Assembly (NCBI GenBank): GCA_955652855.1
Contig: CATPCN010000060.1
Location: 1-12,331 of the forward strand
Source: an uncultured Chthoniobacterales bacterium
Lineage (GTDB): Bacteria > Verrucomicrobiota > Verrucomicrobiae > Chthoniobacterales > UBA10450
Direction of reading: 5' to 3'
DNA length: 12,331 bases
This document shows positions 1 to 6,220 of the stretch, piece by piece. The position numbers and the translations under genes are program-made. Under the pieces are notes generated by a model that made no database searches, was not told the origin of the DNA, and saw nothing but the letters and a program-made list of their open reading frames with translations. The number at the start of each line of letters is the position of its first letter. The stretch's first letter is position 1.

Positions 1-31
1 CGCAACGGCCGTCTAAGCGGCAGGCGCACGG

Positions 32-37
32 TATAAT
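32..37 (+). promoter_or_regulatory. -10 box of the tRNA-Pro promoter
   Basis: A perfect TATAAT lies 17 nt upstream of the mature tRNA 5' end, a normal distance for a stable-RNA promoter with a short 5' leader. No recognisable TTGACA-like -35 hexamer is present 16-18 nt upstream within the 31 bases available. The call therefore rests on the -10 hexamer and its position alone. Confidence 0.5.
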
Positions 38-54
38 CAAACTACCAGACTAGT

Positions 55-131
55 CGGGGCGTAGCGCAGCCTGGTAGCGCACCTGCCTTGGGCGCAGGGG
101 GTCGGGCGTTCAAATCGCCCCGCCCCGACCA
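55..131 (+). tRNA. tRNA-Pro (anticodon UGG)
   Basis: A complete 77-nt cloverleaf is visible. The acceptor stem CGGGGCG (55-61) pairs perfectly with CGCCCCG (121-127), followed by discriminator A128 and an encoded CCA (129-131). The anticodon stem CCTGC (82-86) pairs with GCAGG (94-98) around the loop CTTGGGC (87-93), placing the anticodon TGG at 89-91. The T-loop sequence GTTCAAATC is present. It decodes proline CCA/CCG-type codons. It points away from all the large genes of the window. tRNA 3' ends are common integration sites for islands, but no second copy of its 3' end was seen in this window. Confidence 0.97.
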
Positions 132-137
132 ATGGAA

Positions 138-350
138 TCAAACGGATGCGACCTCCATTTGGAGGCCGCGAAATCGACTGTAGTCAAAATTGTAGCTGTA
201 GATATCCTCAAGGTTCATCAACTCAGCCTGTAGTTTCACAATCCCCGCCGAGGCACTAATCACGACTCCCTTGTTAGCTCTCGCCGACCAGGGCCAAACC
301 TCGGGAGGATTAGATGATTTCAGGTCAGTGCGTTTCGGGTCGCGTGCATT
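138..350 (-). pseudogene. unrecognised coding remnant beside tRNA-Pro
   Basis: On the minus strand an open frame of about 70 codons runs from just after an in-frame TAG (351-353) to a TGA (138-140), only 6 nt beyond the tRNA CCA end. The translation looks protein-like: it begins NARDPKRTDLKSS, contains EVWPWSARANKGVVISAS in the middle and ends FRGLQMEVASV. There is no ATG near the upstream end and no ribosome binding site; the first internal ATGs lie in the last third. I therefore read it as the 3' end of a gene that has lost its start, rather than a complete gene. I do not recognise the family. Codons are reasonably GC-rich at third positions, like the neighbours. It could also be chance. 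Confidence 0.35.
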
Positions 351-373
351 CTAGAAGGAACTCATTGGCGCGG

Positions 374-694
374 TTACAACGTTCTCAGTTCCTTAAGCAC
401 CTTCTCAATGTTTAGGCGAGTAGCTCTAAAGGCTTCTGAATCGCTGCCGGCATGAGCGGCCTCAACTGCGGCCATCAACAAATACCAGACTACGCGTTCG
501 TTTGGTGAGCCGTCGTGATTGAGGGTGTCGATCAAAGGTAAGACTTTCGCCGGGATTGACTGCAATCGCTCGATCGACCGTTCAGGTGGCTTTTCCTTGG
601 ATTCATTAGCGAGGAACTCATCGATTGAAGATCGCTCCCCATCGTGATTGACCATGGATGTTTGATTTAGTTTGGCTGATGTGCGCTCGACCAA
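374..694 (-). CDS. hypothetical small protein (106 aa)
   Basis: An open frame of 106 codons starts at a TTG (692-694), with an alternative ATG at 653-655 giving 93 residues. Neither start has a convincing Shine-Dalgarno sequence. The product is hydrophilic and probably helical, with an Ala/Glu-rich C-terminal half (WYLLMAAVEAAHAGSDSEA) and a Leu/Lys-rich tail. The tetrapeptide NHDG occurs twice (near residues 16 and 59). No signal peptide, membrane segment or known motif is visible. It sits between two gene remnants in a decayed stretch, so it may itself be a leftover fragment. No function can be proposed. Confidence 0.4.
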   Translation of the reverse strand: MVERTSAKLNQTSMVNHDGERSSIDEFLANESKEKPPERSIERLQSIPAKVLPLIDTLNHDGSPNERVVWYLLMAAVEAAHAGSDSEAFRATRLNIEKVLKELRTL

Positions 695-787
695 GGCGCA
701 AGATAATGGACAAGTTTGGACTGTCCTCTAAGGTGCATTCTATAGATCCGTCAGAATTCGTCAAGCCAGCCAGCTATAATAGGTGTG

Positions 788-909
788 GATTGGATGGTTA
801 AGTACGCGAATCGACAAGATATTGGCCGTAGAGGGCGGCTGGCTCGTTCCCCGGGTCTCACGGCCTTGTTGGTCCGCCTCCAAGAAGGCTACGAGGCAGT
901 TTGATCGAT
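788..909 (+). pseudogene. decayed nucleoside 2-deoxyribosyltransferase copy (C-terminal part)
   Basis: The + strand encodes DWMVKYA (788-808) and then, after a single inserted base at 808/809, IDKILAVEGGWLVP. This matches the intact NDT gene of the window (minus strand, residues 102-122: DWMVKYA then IDKILVMDNGWLVP). DNA similarity is very high over roughly 790-822 and then falls. After the conserved tryptophan about a dozen codons are missing, and the end (RQ, one extra base, ID at 894-909) resembles the RQLID terminus of the intact gene. The N-terminal two thirds, including the catalytic Glu region, are absent. It lies tail-to-tail with the intact hydrolase at 951, mirroring the arrangement around 5732/5758. 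It cannot make enzyme. Confidence 0.78.
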
Positions 910-950
910 GTTACATCCACGCCTCTTTTGAGACGCTAGAGATCTCGTTT

Positions 951-1697
951 TTATTCCATAAGAAATCTGAACATCGCTTCGTTGAATTCGTCAGCGTGTG
1001 AAAGATGGATGCTGTGACGGCCACCTTGGATCACGTGGAGATGCGACCCTGAAATCCCTTGGTGCATAACGCTGGCTTGGTGCTCTGAAACGAGGGGATC
1101 AAGATCTCCATGGAGCACGAGCGTTTTGCAACGGATTCGACTCAGATAGTCCCGACAAATGTCACCACCTGAAGCGTACTGATCGTTCATGCTGTCGCAA
1201 TAGGATGTCCAGAGCGCTTCGAGTGAATCACCATAGACAGTCTCAAATGCCTGTCGGCGGCGTCTTGGCCAAGAGGACAATGAACGAGCTTGCGCTAACG
1301 CATTAATTTCATCGGATCCAAGGTAGGAGTTGCCCCCCCAAATGACAAGCCTACGAACGATATCGGGACGTGTTGCAGCAACAACCACGGCTGCATTGGC
1401 ACCGTCACTCCACCCAGCCAGAAAGAAGGATTCATGCCCAAGCGCCTGGGTCAGTGCTATGATGTCCTCCGCATCGCGCTCCAGCATTGACGGTCCAAAG
1501 TCACGCATTGGAGGACGGGAGCGGCCATACCCACGGAGATCCGGTGAAATCACGTGAAACCGAGCCGACCACGTGTCCAGTTGTGGGCCGAAATCGGTTT
1601 CCCCGGTACCGAGACCGCCAGGTACGCAATAGAGCGGGATCCCGTTGCCGCGCTCCTCATAAAACAAACGCACTCCGCCTAAGGCTATCGTCGGCAC
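951..1697 (-). CDS. alpha/beta hydrolase, valacyclovirase (BPHL)-like
   Basis: This is a serine hydrolase of the alpha/beta fold, 248 aa from a GTG at 1695-1697. That start was chosen because the family's N-terminal pattern (VPTIALGGVRLFYEERG) begins there; the frame remains open to an ATG at 1805. Visible motifs are the oxyanion strand VPGGLGTG (25-32), DLRGYGRS (53-60), the nucleophile elbow AGWSDGA (S97), the acid in LHGDLDPLV (D200) and the histidine in GGRHSIHL (H228). The whole C-terminal half follows human BPHL, which cleaves amino-acid esters of nucleosides. The residue after the nucleophile is Asp (D98), as in BPHL, where it contacts the substrate amino group. It is the last gene of the SBP/membrane-protein unit, is apparently coupled to a short leader ORF, and is probably cytoplasmic. 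The substrate is inferred, not shown. Confidence 0.9.
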   Translation of the reverse strand: MPTIALGGVRLFYEERGNGIPLYCVPGGLGTGETDFGPQLDTWSARFHVISPDLRGYGRSRPPMRDFGPSMLERDAEDIIALTQALGHESFFLAGWSDGANAAVVVAATRPDIVRRLVIWGGNSYLGSDEINALAQARSLSSWPRRRRQAFETVYGDSLEALWTSYCDSMNDQYASGGDICRDYLSRIRCKTLVLHGDLDPLVSEHQASVMHQGISGSHLHVIQGGRHSIHLSHADEFNEAMFRFLME

Positions 1698-1762
1698 GAG
1701 CAACCAGCCCAGTTTGATAAAGTCGCGTCCGTTCTCCCGCCGACTTTTTGTTCGATTCCCAT
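1685..1762 (-). CDS. 25-aa leader ORF overlapping the hydrolase start
   Basis: An ATG at 1760-1762 stands 6 nt after a perfect AAGGAGGT and opens a 25-codon frame (begins MGIEQKVGG, ends WAGCSCRR) that stops with TAG at 1685-1687. The stop lies about 10 nt inside the hydrolase frame, past its GTG start, which has no Shine-Dalgarno of its own. This is the usual geometry of translational coupling by a short upstream ORF. The alternative is that this ATG was once the hydrolase start and a frameshift between about 1695 and 1750 has split the gene. A sequencing error would give the same appearance. The peptide itself shows no recognisable motif. Confidence 0.4.
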   Translation of the reverse strand: MGIEQKVGGRTDATLSNWAGCSCRR

Positions 1763-1768
1763 TACTAC

Positions 1769-1776
1769 ACCTCCTT
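1769..1776 (-). promoter_or_regulatory. perfect Shine-Dalgarno AAGGAGGT before the hydrolase region
   Basis: This is by far the strongest ribosome binding site in the window. It is spaced 6 nt from the ATG at 1760-1762, which is out of frame with the hydrolase. It lies in the 52-nt space after the membrane-protein stop (1815-1817). It indicates heavy translation initiation just ahead of the hydrolase, whichever start is used. Confidence 0.7.
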
Positions 1777-1814
1777 CTCAAACAAGGGAGGAGACGAAGG
1801 GGCATTAAGCAACA

Positions 1815-4148
1815 CTACGCCGGTCTACCCATTTCAATCAGGTAATCCATTGCCTTTTCGTATTTCCCAAATGCGCTGTTCGGAACGACATTCACATCAG
1901 AGTCTTTGAACAGAACATTGATCTCGCCCGATGTCCACGGCTGTGCAATGCTTGACCGTAAAGCCACGAGCCATCTAATTGTCGGTTCATCTCGACGACT
2001 ATCGCGCTCCCCGGCGACGCCTACTAGCGCGAACTCAGGCCCAATTTCCTCAAGCACCTTCCAAATCTCGCCTCCTTTCGTCGGGTCGTCGCTGGCCAAT
2101 CTCTCCGTTGACACAAAGTGAGGACCTTGTGGACCGGACCTCGGAGAGTGAAATGCTTCGTCAAAGAATGTCTTAAAAGTGGGAAGCGAAGCGACGGTGC
2201 CGCTTGAGTACTTCCCATCCCAGTATTGCCACCACTTCGCCCGGAGCAGCACATCCTCAAATTTGGAAATCCCATCCACAACATCGTGTACAGCGGCCAC
2301 AGCACTCAGTGCCTGGATGAACTCGATTATCTCGTACGCTGGCGGCAAGTTGCTGTAGTCACCACCGCGGATTGCAGACATATGGCGTACGAGACCTTCC
2401 CAGATCTTCACTGCTGGATCTCCCTTAAGAGCCTTCCGAGACTCGTCAGTCATCAGCTGTCGGTGAATTCTGCTGAAAAGCTGGTCAAGTTCCGTCTTCA
2501 GCGCGTCTCGCTCGGTAAACAACACGCTCTGAAGCTGTTCGTCAGTGGCATTGGCAAGAACGAGCGGAAAAGCACATAGCGGGTGATCAAACCGAAGCTC
2601 TACTTCAGAGGCTGCCTCGCGTAAAGCGTCGATAATTCCGCCCTGCTGGTTCTCACCTTCAATCGAGCCGCAGCACTTACCTTTGTTCATACAATTGAGG
2701 ACCCTAACATTAAAAAGGTTCGCGTGGTCTGCGATCGTGCTGACACGTATCGGCACGCCTAATACCTTGTCTCCTTCCCGGCCTTCCATGGAATAGCCTT
2801 TGCCGAAGGGGTAGTGGTACCAGTCCCGGAAATTTCGCGGAAGTTTTTCAAGGTCTTTTTCCAAGCTATCTCGCCCCTTGATGGCCGCGGTCCAGATAAA
2901 CCGTTTGTGAACGAGTCTGTCATGTGCTATAGCGTCGCGGATAAAACTCATATACTCGTCAATAAAGCGGAGCTGGCCGTGCACATTCAAGCCAGGCCGG
3001 ACTTCCAGGGGCATATTCATCAAAAAGAGCGGTGCGACTGGAGTACTAGTATAAAAGTAAATCCTTGTGTGATCAGCCTGTTTATCCTTGAGTAGCCTTT
3101 GCACAACTGCAATTAGGAATGCTGCATAGTTGCGCGAGTTAGTGACGAGATGCCAGCGGCTGATATCGAATGCCTCCTCACACCAATAGCTCCGAGCGAT
3201 AGCACAGGCAGCAGCGAGTCTCTCATCCTTCAGCGAACCGATTCTTCGAAACCACGAGGACAAATACCATGATTCTGGCGAAACCAGACCCTGCTTGATA
3301 TCGGGACCGAGCTGCTCGATCTGCAAGTTGGTATGGAGAATGTTTACGAGGTCGCCTGTTCTTAGGGTTACTTCGTCTTCAAGTTGCTCGACGTTCCTAG
3401 AAATCCCATCAAGCCTTTGCAGAAGACTGTCCGCATTCTTGGTGAGACCGGAGAGCTTGCGCTCAAATATGAACACAAGACATCCCACAGCTACAAAAAC
3501 TGCTATCAAGGTTCCCGATACCGTGCCCGTCGCGAAAGATTCCGTGATCTTTTGATATAAAGTCGGGTGCGGCGTCTCCAGGTAAAGACGACGCATTCCG
3601 TCGATCCCCACGAGACATCCTACTGTGAGGCCTGCTGCAACGCCTAGGAGTAGGACTGTGGAGTGCAGTCGCTCAAGCCCCGCTGGTGAATTGACGTGTG
3701 TGGATGACTCATGCGATAGGTCACGAGCCACGCGATCTGCGTCAAAGAGTGCGCCGAAGACGAGCAGCACAAGTCCTGCCAAAGCGCAAATGGCGCCGGT
3801 GATTGCTATAAAGAATGCGACTGGATACTCATCGGCGCCAACCTGAAGACGCCAGGACGATGCGCCCCAGAAGGCTACCAGAAGAACGCCAATGTGGCGG
3901 GAGTAAGACTCGATACGCTGATTGACGGAATCCTGTGTCTCCGTGTTGGTAAAACTGAATGCGAATAAAGCGGCGAATAGGAGCAGGCCCGAACATCCTG
4001 TCCAATAAAGCGCCGTAACAGCGTCCAAAGCGAAGAAAGTGTGGTATACGGTACCGAGCATGCCAGCAGCCAAAAGCTCGAGGACCAAACGGTGTGGTTT
4101 GAAACTCCACAGCAAGGCGGCCTTGAGCGCTCTAAGTGTTCTTTTCAT
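1815..4148 (-). CDS. unrecognised six-TM membrane protein with large soluble domain
   Basis: This is a 777-residue protein starting at an ATG 15 nt after the binding-protein stop, with only a weak ribosome binding site. Six hydrophobic segments can be placed near residues 21-41, 46-66, 86-103, 110-134, 163-184 and 208-228. They are followed by a heptad-like linker (about 232-262) and a soluble part of about 510 residues. The basic N-terminus (KRTLRALKAALL) and the helix count suggest that both ends are cytoplasmic. The soluble part has aromatic stretches (RIYFYTSTP near 362, RDWYHYPFGKGY near 441) and a Cys cluster CMNKGKCC (486-493) that could bind metal or be redox active. I find no kinase, cyclase, GGDEF, Walker or transporter motif. 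Placed between an orphan binding protein and a hydrolase, it could be the partner that senses or gates for that binding protein; this is inference. The family is unknown to me. Confidence 0.85.
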   Translation of the reverse strand: MKRTLRALKAALLWSFKPHRLVLELLAAGMLGTVYHTFFALDAVTALYWTGCSGLLLFAALFAFSFTNTETQDSVNQRIESYSRHIGVLLVAFWGASSWRLQVGADEYPVAFFIAITGAICALAGLVLLVFGALFDADRVARDLSHESSTHVNSPAGLERLHSTVLLLGVAAGLTVGCLVGIDGMRRLYLETPHPTLYQKITESFATGTVSGTLIAVFVAVGCLVFIFERKLSGLTKNADSLLQRLDGISRNVEQLEDEVTLRTGDLVNILHTNLQIEQLGPDIKQGLVSPESWYLSSWFRRIGSLKDERLAAACAIARSYWCEEAFDISRWHLVTNSRNYAAFLIAVVQRLLKDKQADHTRIYFYTSTPVAPLFLMNMPLEVRPGLNVHGQLRFIDEYMSFIRDAIAHDRLVHKRFIWTAAIKGRDSLEKDLEKLPRNFRDWYHYPFGKGYSMEGREGDKVLGVPIRVSTIADHANLFNVRVLNCMNKGKCCGSIEGENQQGGIIDALREAASEVELRFDHPLCAFPLVLANATDEQLQSVLFTERDALKTELDQLFSRIHRQLMTDESRKALKGDPAVKIWEGLVRHMSAIRGGDYSNLPPAYEIIEFIQALSAVAAVHDVVDGISKFEDVLLRAKWWQYWDGKYSSGTVASLPTFKTFFDEAFHSPRSGPQGPHFVSTERLASDDPTKGGEIWKVLEEIGPEFALVGVAGERDSRRDEPTIRWLVALRSSIAQPWTSGEINVLFKDSDVNVVPNSAFGKYEKAMDYLIEMGRPA

Positions 4149-4163
4149 TTGATAAGCTCGATT

Positions 4164-5369
4164 TCAAAGGTTGTGGCAAATGGGATCTGACTGCGAGCCG
4201 ACGTCTCGGGCCTCGTTCAATCGTACCAGCCGTCCCTTCTCGACAATTCTTAAGCTGACATTCCGATTTACATCGCCTTTTTCATCAAAATGAATTAGCC
4301 CAGTAACGCCTTGGAAGTCAGCATCAGGAGACTCCCTGAGTGACCTGAGTTGCTCCGGAATTCTGCCTCGGTTCCCATTGGTCTTATCAACGGCCCTTAC
4401 GAGAACAGTAAGCGCATCGTAGCCATTTGCGGCTAGCGATTCAGGCTCATGGTGAAACCTCCGCCGAAACCTCGCAGTAAACTCGCGAGATCGCTCCGTG
4501 GCGCATGGATCAAACCTTGCACTGGCTACCACGACACCTTCAGCGGCGTCAGCTGCGCTCTCCATCGCTTCACGCTCTTCAAAGCTACTTACACTAAAGA
4601 AGCGCCAAGTCCCTCCAGCGCCCTTCGCTTCCCTAATACAAAGCCCCAGCTCTTTAGGATCTCCGACTATATACACGGCCTGCGGCTTTGATCGAGCGAT
4701 CGCCTTAAGTTGCCGTTGAAACGTGGTCGTGCCCGGCAGGAAGTTATCCTCGGCAACGATGGTGCCACCGAGGGCCTCAAATTCGCGACGGAACGGCTCG
4801 CGCAACCCCAGACCGTATTCGTTGTTGACATAAAGAATGGCAATTTGGCTAATGTCTTCTCCGAATGCAAAACGGGCAATCGCTCTTGCTTCTTCAAGAT
4901 CCGAAGGACATGTACGAAAGAAGAACTTGCTAGAACCACTTAACTGAGGACTCGACGCGCCAGCGCTAATTAAGGTGAGCTTATGCTCGTCAATGACTGA
5001 TCTGAGCGCAAGAGCAACAGAGCTATTCACAACCCCGATGAGCGCCGAGGCTCGCTCCTCAACAATGAGTTTGTTAGCTGCCGCGATTCCATCCGCTGGA
5101 TTTCCTCGGTCGTCGGCTTCTCTAAGTACGATTCGGAGGCTCGACTTGGACCTTCCCGAATGGGGGCCAGCAATATCCTCGAACGCGAGATCAATTCCCT
5201 CCTTCATGGAACATCCGCCTTTTGCGGAATCCCCGGTTTTCGGTCTAACAACCCCGATAACGAATACGTCCGAGGGAACTGAAGGCCCGCGCCATTCAGT
5301 GATAAGAGCCCATATCACGACTGGCGCTACGGAGACTACGGAGATTAGACACGCTATCGTTTTCTTCAT
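4164..5369 (-). CDS. orphan type I periplasmic binding protein (Peripla_BP_6/LivK-like)
   Basis: This 401-aa protein has the bilobed binding fold of branched-chain amino acid/amide binding proteins: an opening strand IGVVRPKTG (38-46), LISAGASSPQLSGSSKFFFR, ILYVNNEYGLGLREPF and AVYIVGDPKELG. It is clearly paralogous to the binding protein at 7349-8536, which shares FFFR and LYVNN-YG-GL. The N-terminus (KK then about 19 apolar residues) is a signal sequence with no lipobox and no obvious cleavage site, so it may stay as a membrane anchor. No permease or ATPase genes accompany it in its own unit; the next gene is the six-TM protein. It starts at ATG 5367-5369, 42 nt from the predicted transcription start, with weak Shine-Dalgarno AGAGA. 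Its role is either a second ligand receptor for the Liv transporter upstream or the sensor half of a separate system. The ligand is unknown. Confidence 0.9.
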   Translation of the reverse strand: MKKTIACLISVVSVAPVVIWALITEWRGPSVPSDVFVIGVVRPKTGDSAKGGCSMKEGIDLAFEDIAGPHSGRSKSSLRIVLREADDRGNPADGIAAANKLIVEERASALIGVVNSSVALALRSVIDEHKLTLISAGASSPQLSGSSKFFFRTCPSDLEEARAIARFAFGEDISQIAILYVNNEYGLGLREPFRREFEALGGTIVAEDNFLPGTTTFQRQLKAIARSKPQAVYIVGDPKELGLCIREAKGAGGTWRFFSVSSFEEREAMESAADAAEGVVVASARFDPCATERSREFTARFRRRFHHEPESLAANGYDALTVLVRAVDKTNGNRGRIPEQLRSLRESPDADFQGVTGLIHFDEKGDVNRNVSLRIVEKGRLVRLNEARDVGSQSDPICHNL

Positions 5370-5418
5370 TGTCAGTCTCTAAAACCAAAGACTCGGCAAA
5401 ACAGCGCCAAGATGAACT

Positions 5419-5447
5419 ATTATCCATAAAGTCATGCTTCATGTCCA
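5419..5447 (-). promoter_or_regulatory. sigma70-like promoter for the SBP/membrane protein/hydrolase unit
   Basis: On the minus strand TGGACA (5442-5447, 5/6 match to TTGACA) is separated by exactly 17 nt from GATAAT (5419-5424, 5/6 match to TATAAT). Transcription would start near 5412 and leave a leader of about 42 nt before the ATG of the binding protein. The 388-nt gap behind the NDT gene (5370-5757) also argues for an independent promoter here. The element abuts the truncated 5' edge of the hydrolase remnant read from the other strand. Confidence 0.6.
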
Positions 5448-5464
5448 GGCTCACTCTTCAATGA

Positions 5465-5732
5465 GAAGATGCTGCTCAGTACCGACCGGCGTTGATTCGT
5501 CAACAGGCTTCTTGGGCGAGCGGGAGGCGACGACTGGGGCAAGCGTTGCGAGAAATACGCTTCCCAACGCTCCTATTTCACGACGGTCTTGGTCCTCAGG
5601 GCAACACGCTTGCGTCTTCCAAGAGCGAATCTCGGGAGATCAGTTTCACTTGATTCGCGGCGGGTGCCACAACCTCCATCTCCAGACGTTGATGAGGTCA
5701 ACGAGGTAATACTGCGGTTCTTGGGAGGATGA
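5465..5732 (+). pseudogene. decayed BPHL-like hydrolase copy (C-terminal third)
   Basis: Three successive + strand frames reconstruct the C-terminal third of an alpha/beta hydrolase. The first, from about 5465, reads AQYRPALIRQQASWASG, then GQALREIRFPTLLFHDGLG; the acid-strand pattern corresponds to YLSRIRCKTLVLHGDLD of the intact enzyme. The second reads HACVFQERISGDQFHLIRGG, then CHNLHLQ, matching the histidine region GGRHSIHL. The third reads VDEVNEVILRFLGG and ends at TGA 5730-5732, matching ADEFNEAMFRFL. Two frameshifts (near 5600 and 5695) and loss of the N-terminal two thirds make it non-functional. Its HNLHL is closer to the BPHL consensus than the intact gene's HSIHL, so it is a diverged paralog rather than a recent copy. 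It faces the intact NDT gene tail-to-tail, 25 nt away. Confidence 0.82.
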
Positions 5733-5757
5733 ACGGATAGAACTACCAACAAATTGT

Positions 5758-6219
5758 TCAATCGATGAGTTGACGGAGCTTTGAAGGAAGCTCTTTCAAC
5801 CCACACACTTCGCAGATCTGTTGAACAGTCGCCCAATCCGGACCCGCGATTTCAGGGACAAGCCATCCGTTGTCCATAACCAGAATCTTGTCGATTGCGT
5901 ACTTCACCATCCAGTCTTCGAGAAAGAGGCTGGCGGCCGCAACTACGCCAACGATACGCTTTCCCAAGCCTCTGGCCAGCCCTATCTCCCACGCCGAATC
6001 TTTCCCGTAGCTGTCTAGGAAGACAAACAAGACATCGCAGCTTTCGATGGCATGCCTGCATTGGGCGTACACGCCCTGCGAAAAGTGAGCCTTCGATATA
6101 TCGTGGGGTGTAATCTTGCAGGGGTCGAACACCTCGTACCCACCATCGGTGAGCAAGCGTGAAACCATCAAATTGATTTGAGCATTGGCTATGCTGCCAC
6201 AGAGATAGACCTTGAGCAT
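5758..6219 (-). CDS. nucleoside 2-deoxyribosyltransferase family protein
   Basis: This 153-aa protein, of normal length for the family, starts at the ATG 1 nt after the stop of the prenyl-synthase-like gene (TAA g ATG), so it is translationally coupled; the longer open frame upstream overlaps that gene and is not needed. Visible features are the nucleotide-binding start KVYLCGSI (3-10), FDPCKITPHD (31-40), the acidic strand DVLFVFLDSYGKDS (62-75) and WEIGLARGLGKRIVGV (77-92), where E78 is the expected nucleophile of NDT-type enzymes. Members exchange or hydrolyse N-glycosidic bonds of (deoxy)nucleosides or nucleotides; some, such as MilB/BlsM-type CMP hydrolases, act in nucleoside antibiotic pathways. 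It is the last gene of the Liv operon. A decayed relative lies at 788-909. The exact substrate cannot be read from sequence. Confidence 0.87.
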   Translation of the reverse strand: MLKVYLCGSIANAQINLMVSRLLTDGGYEVFDPCKITPHDISKAHFSQGVYAQCRHAIESCDVLFVFLDSYGKDSAWEIGLARGLGKRIVGVVAAASLFLEDWMVKYAIDKILVMDNGWLVPEIAGPDWATVQQICEVCGLKELPSKLRQLID

Positions 6220-6220
6220 C

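Noticed and set aside
148..169. Hairpin CCTCC-ATTT-GGAGG just after the tRNA, considered as a terminator
   Set aside because: The stem is short (5 bp plus an imperfect extension) and no T-run follows, so an intrinsic terminator cannot be supported.
1698..1805. Hydrolase start at ATG 1803-1805
   Set aside because: It has no ribosome site; the extra 36 residues are basic and unlike the family; and a perfect Shine-Dalgarno would lie inside the coding sequence.
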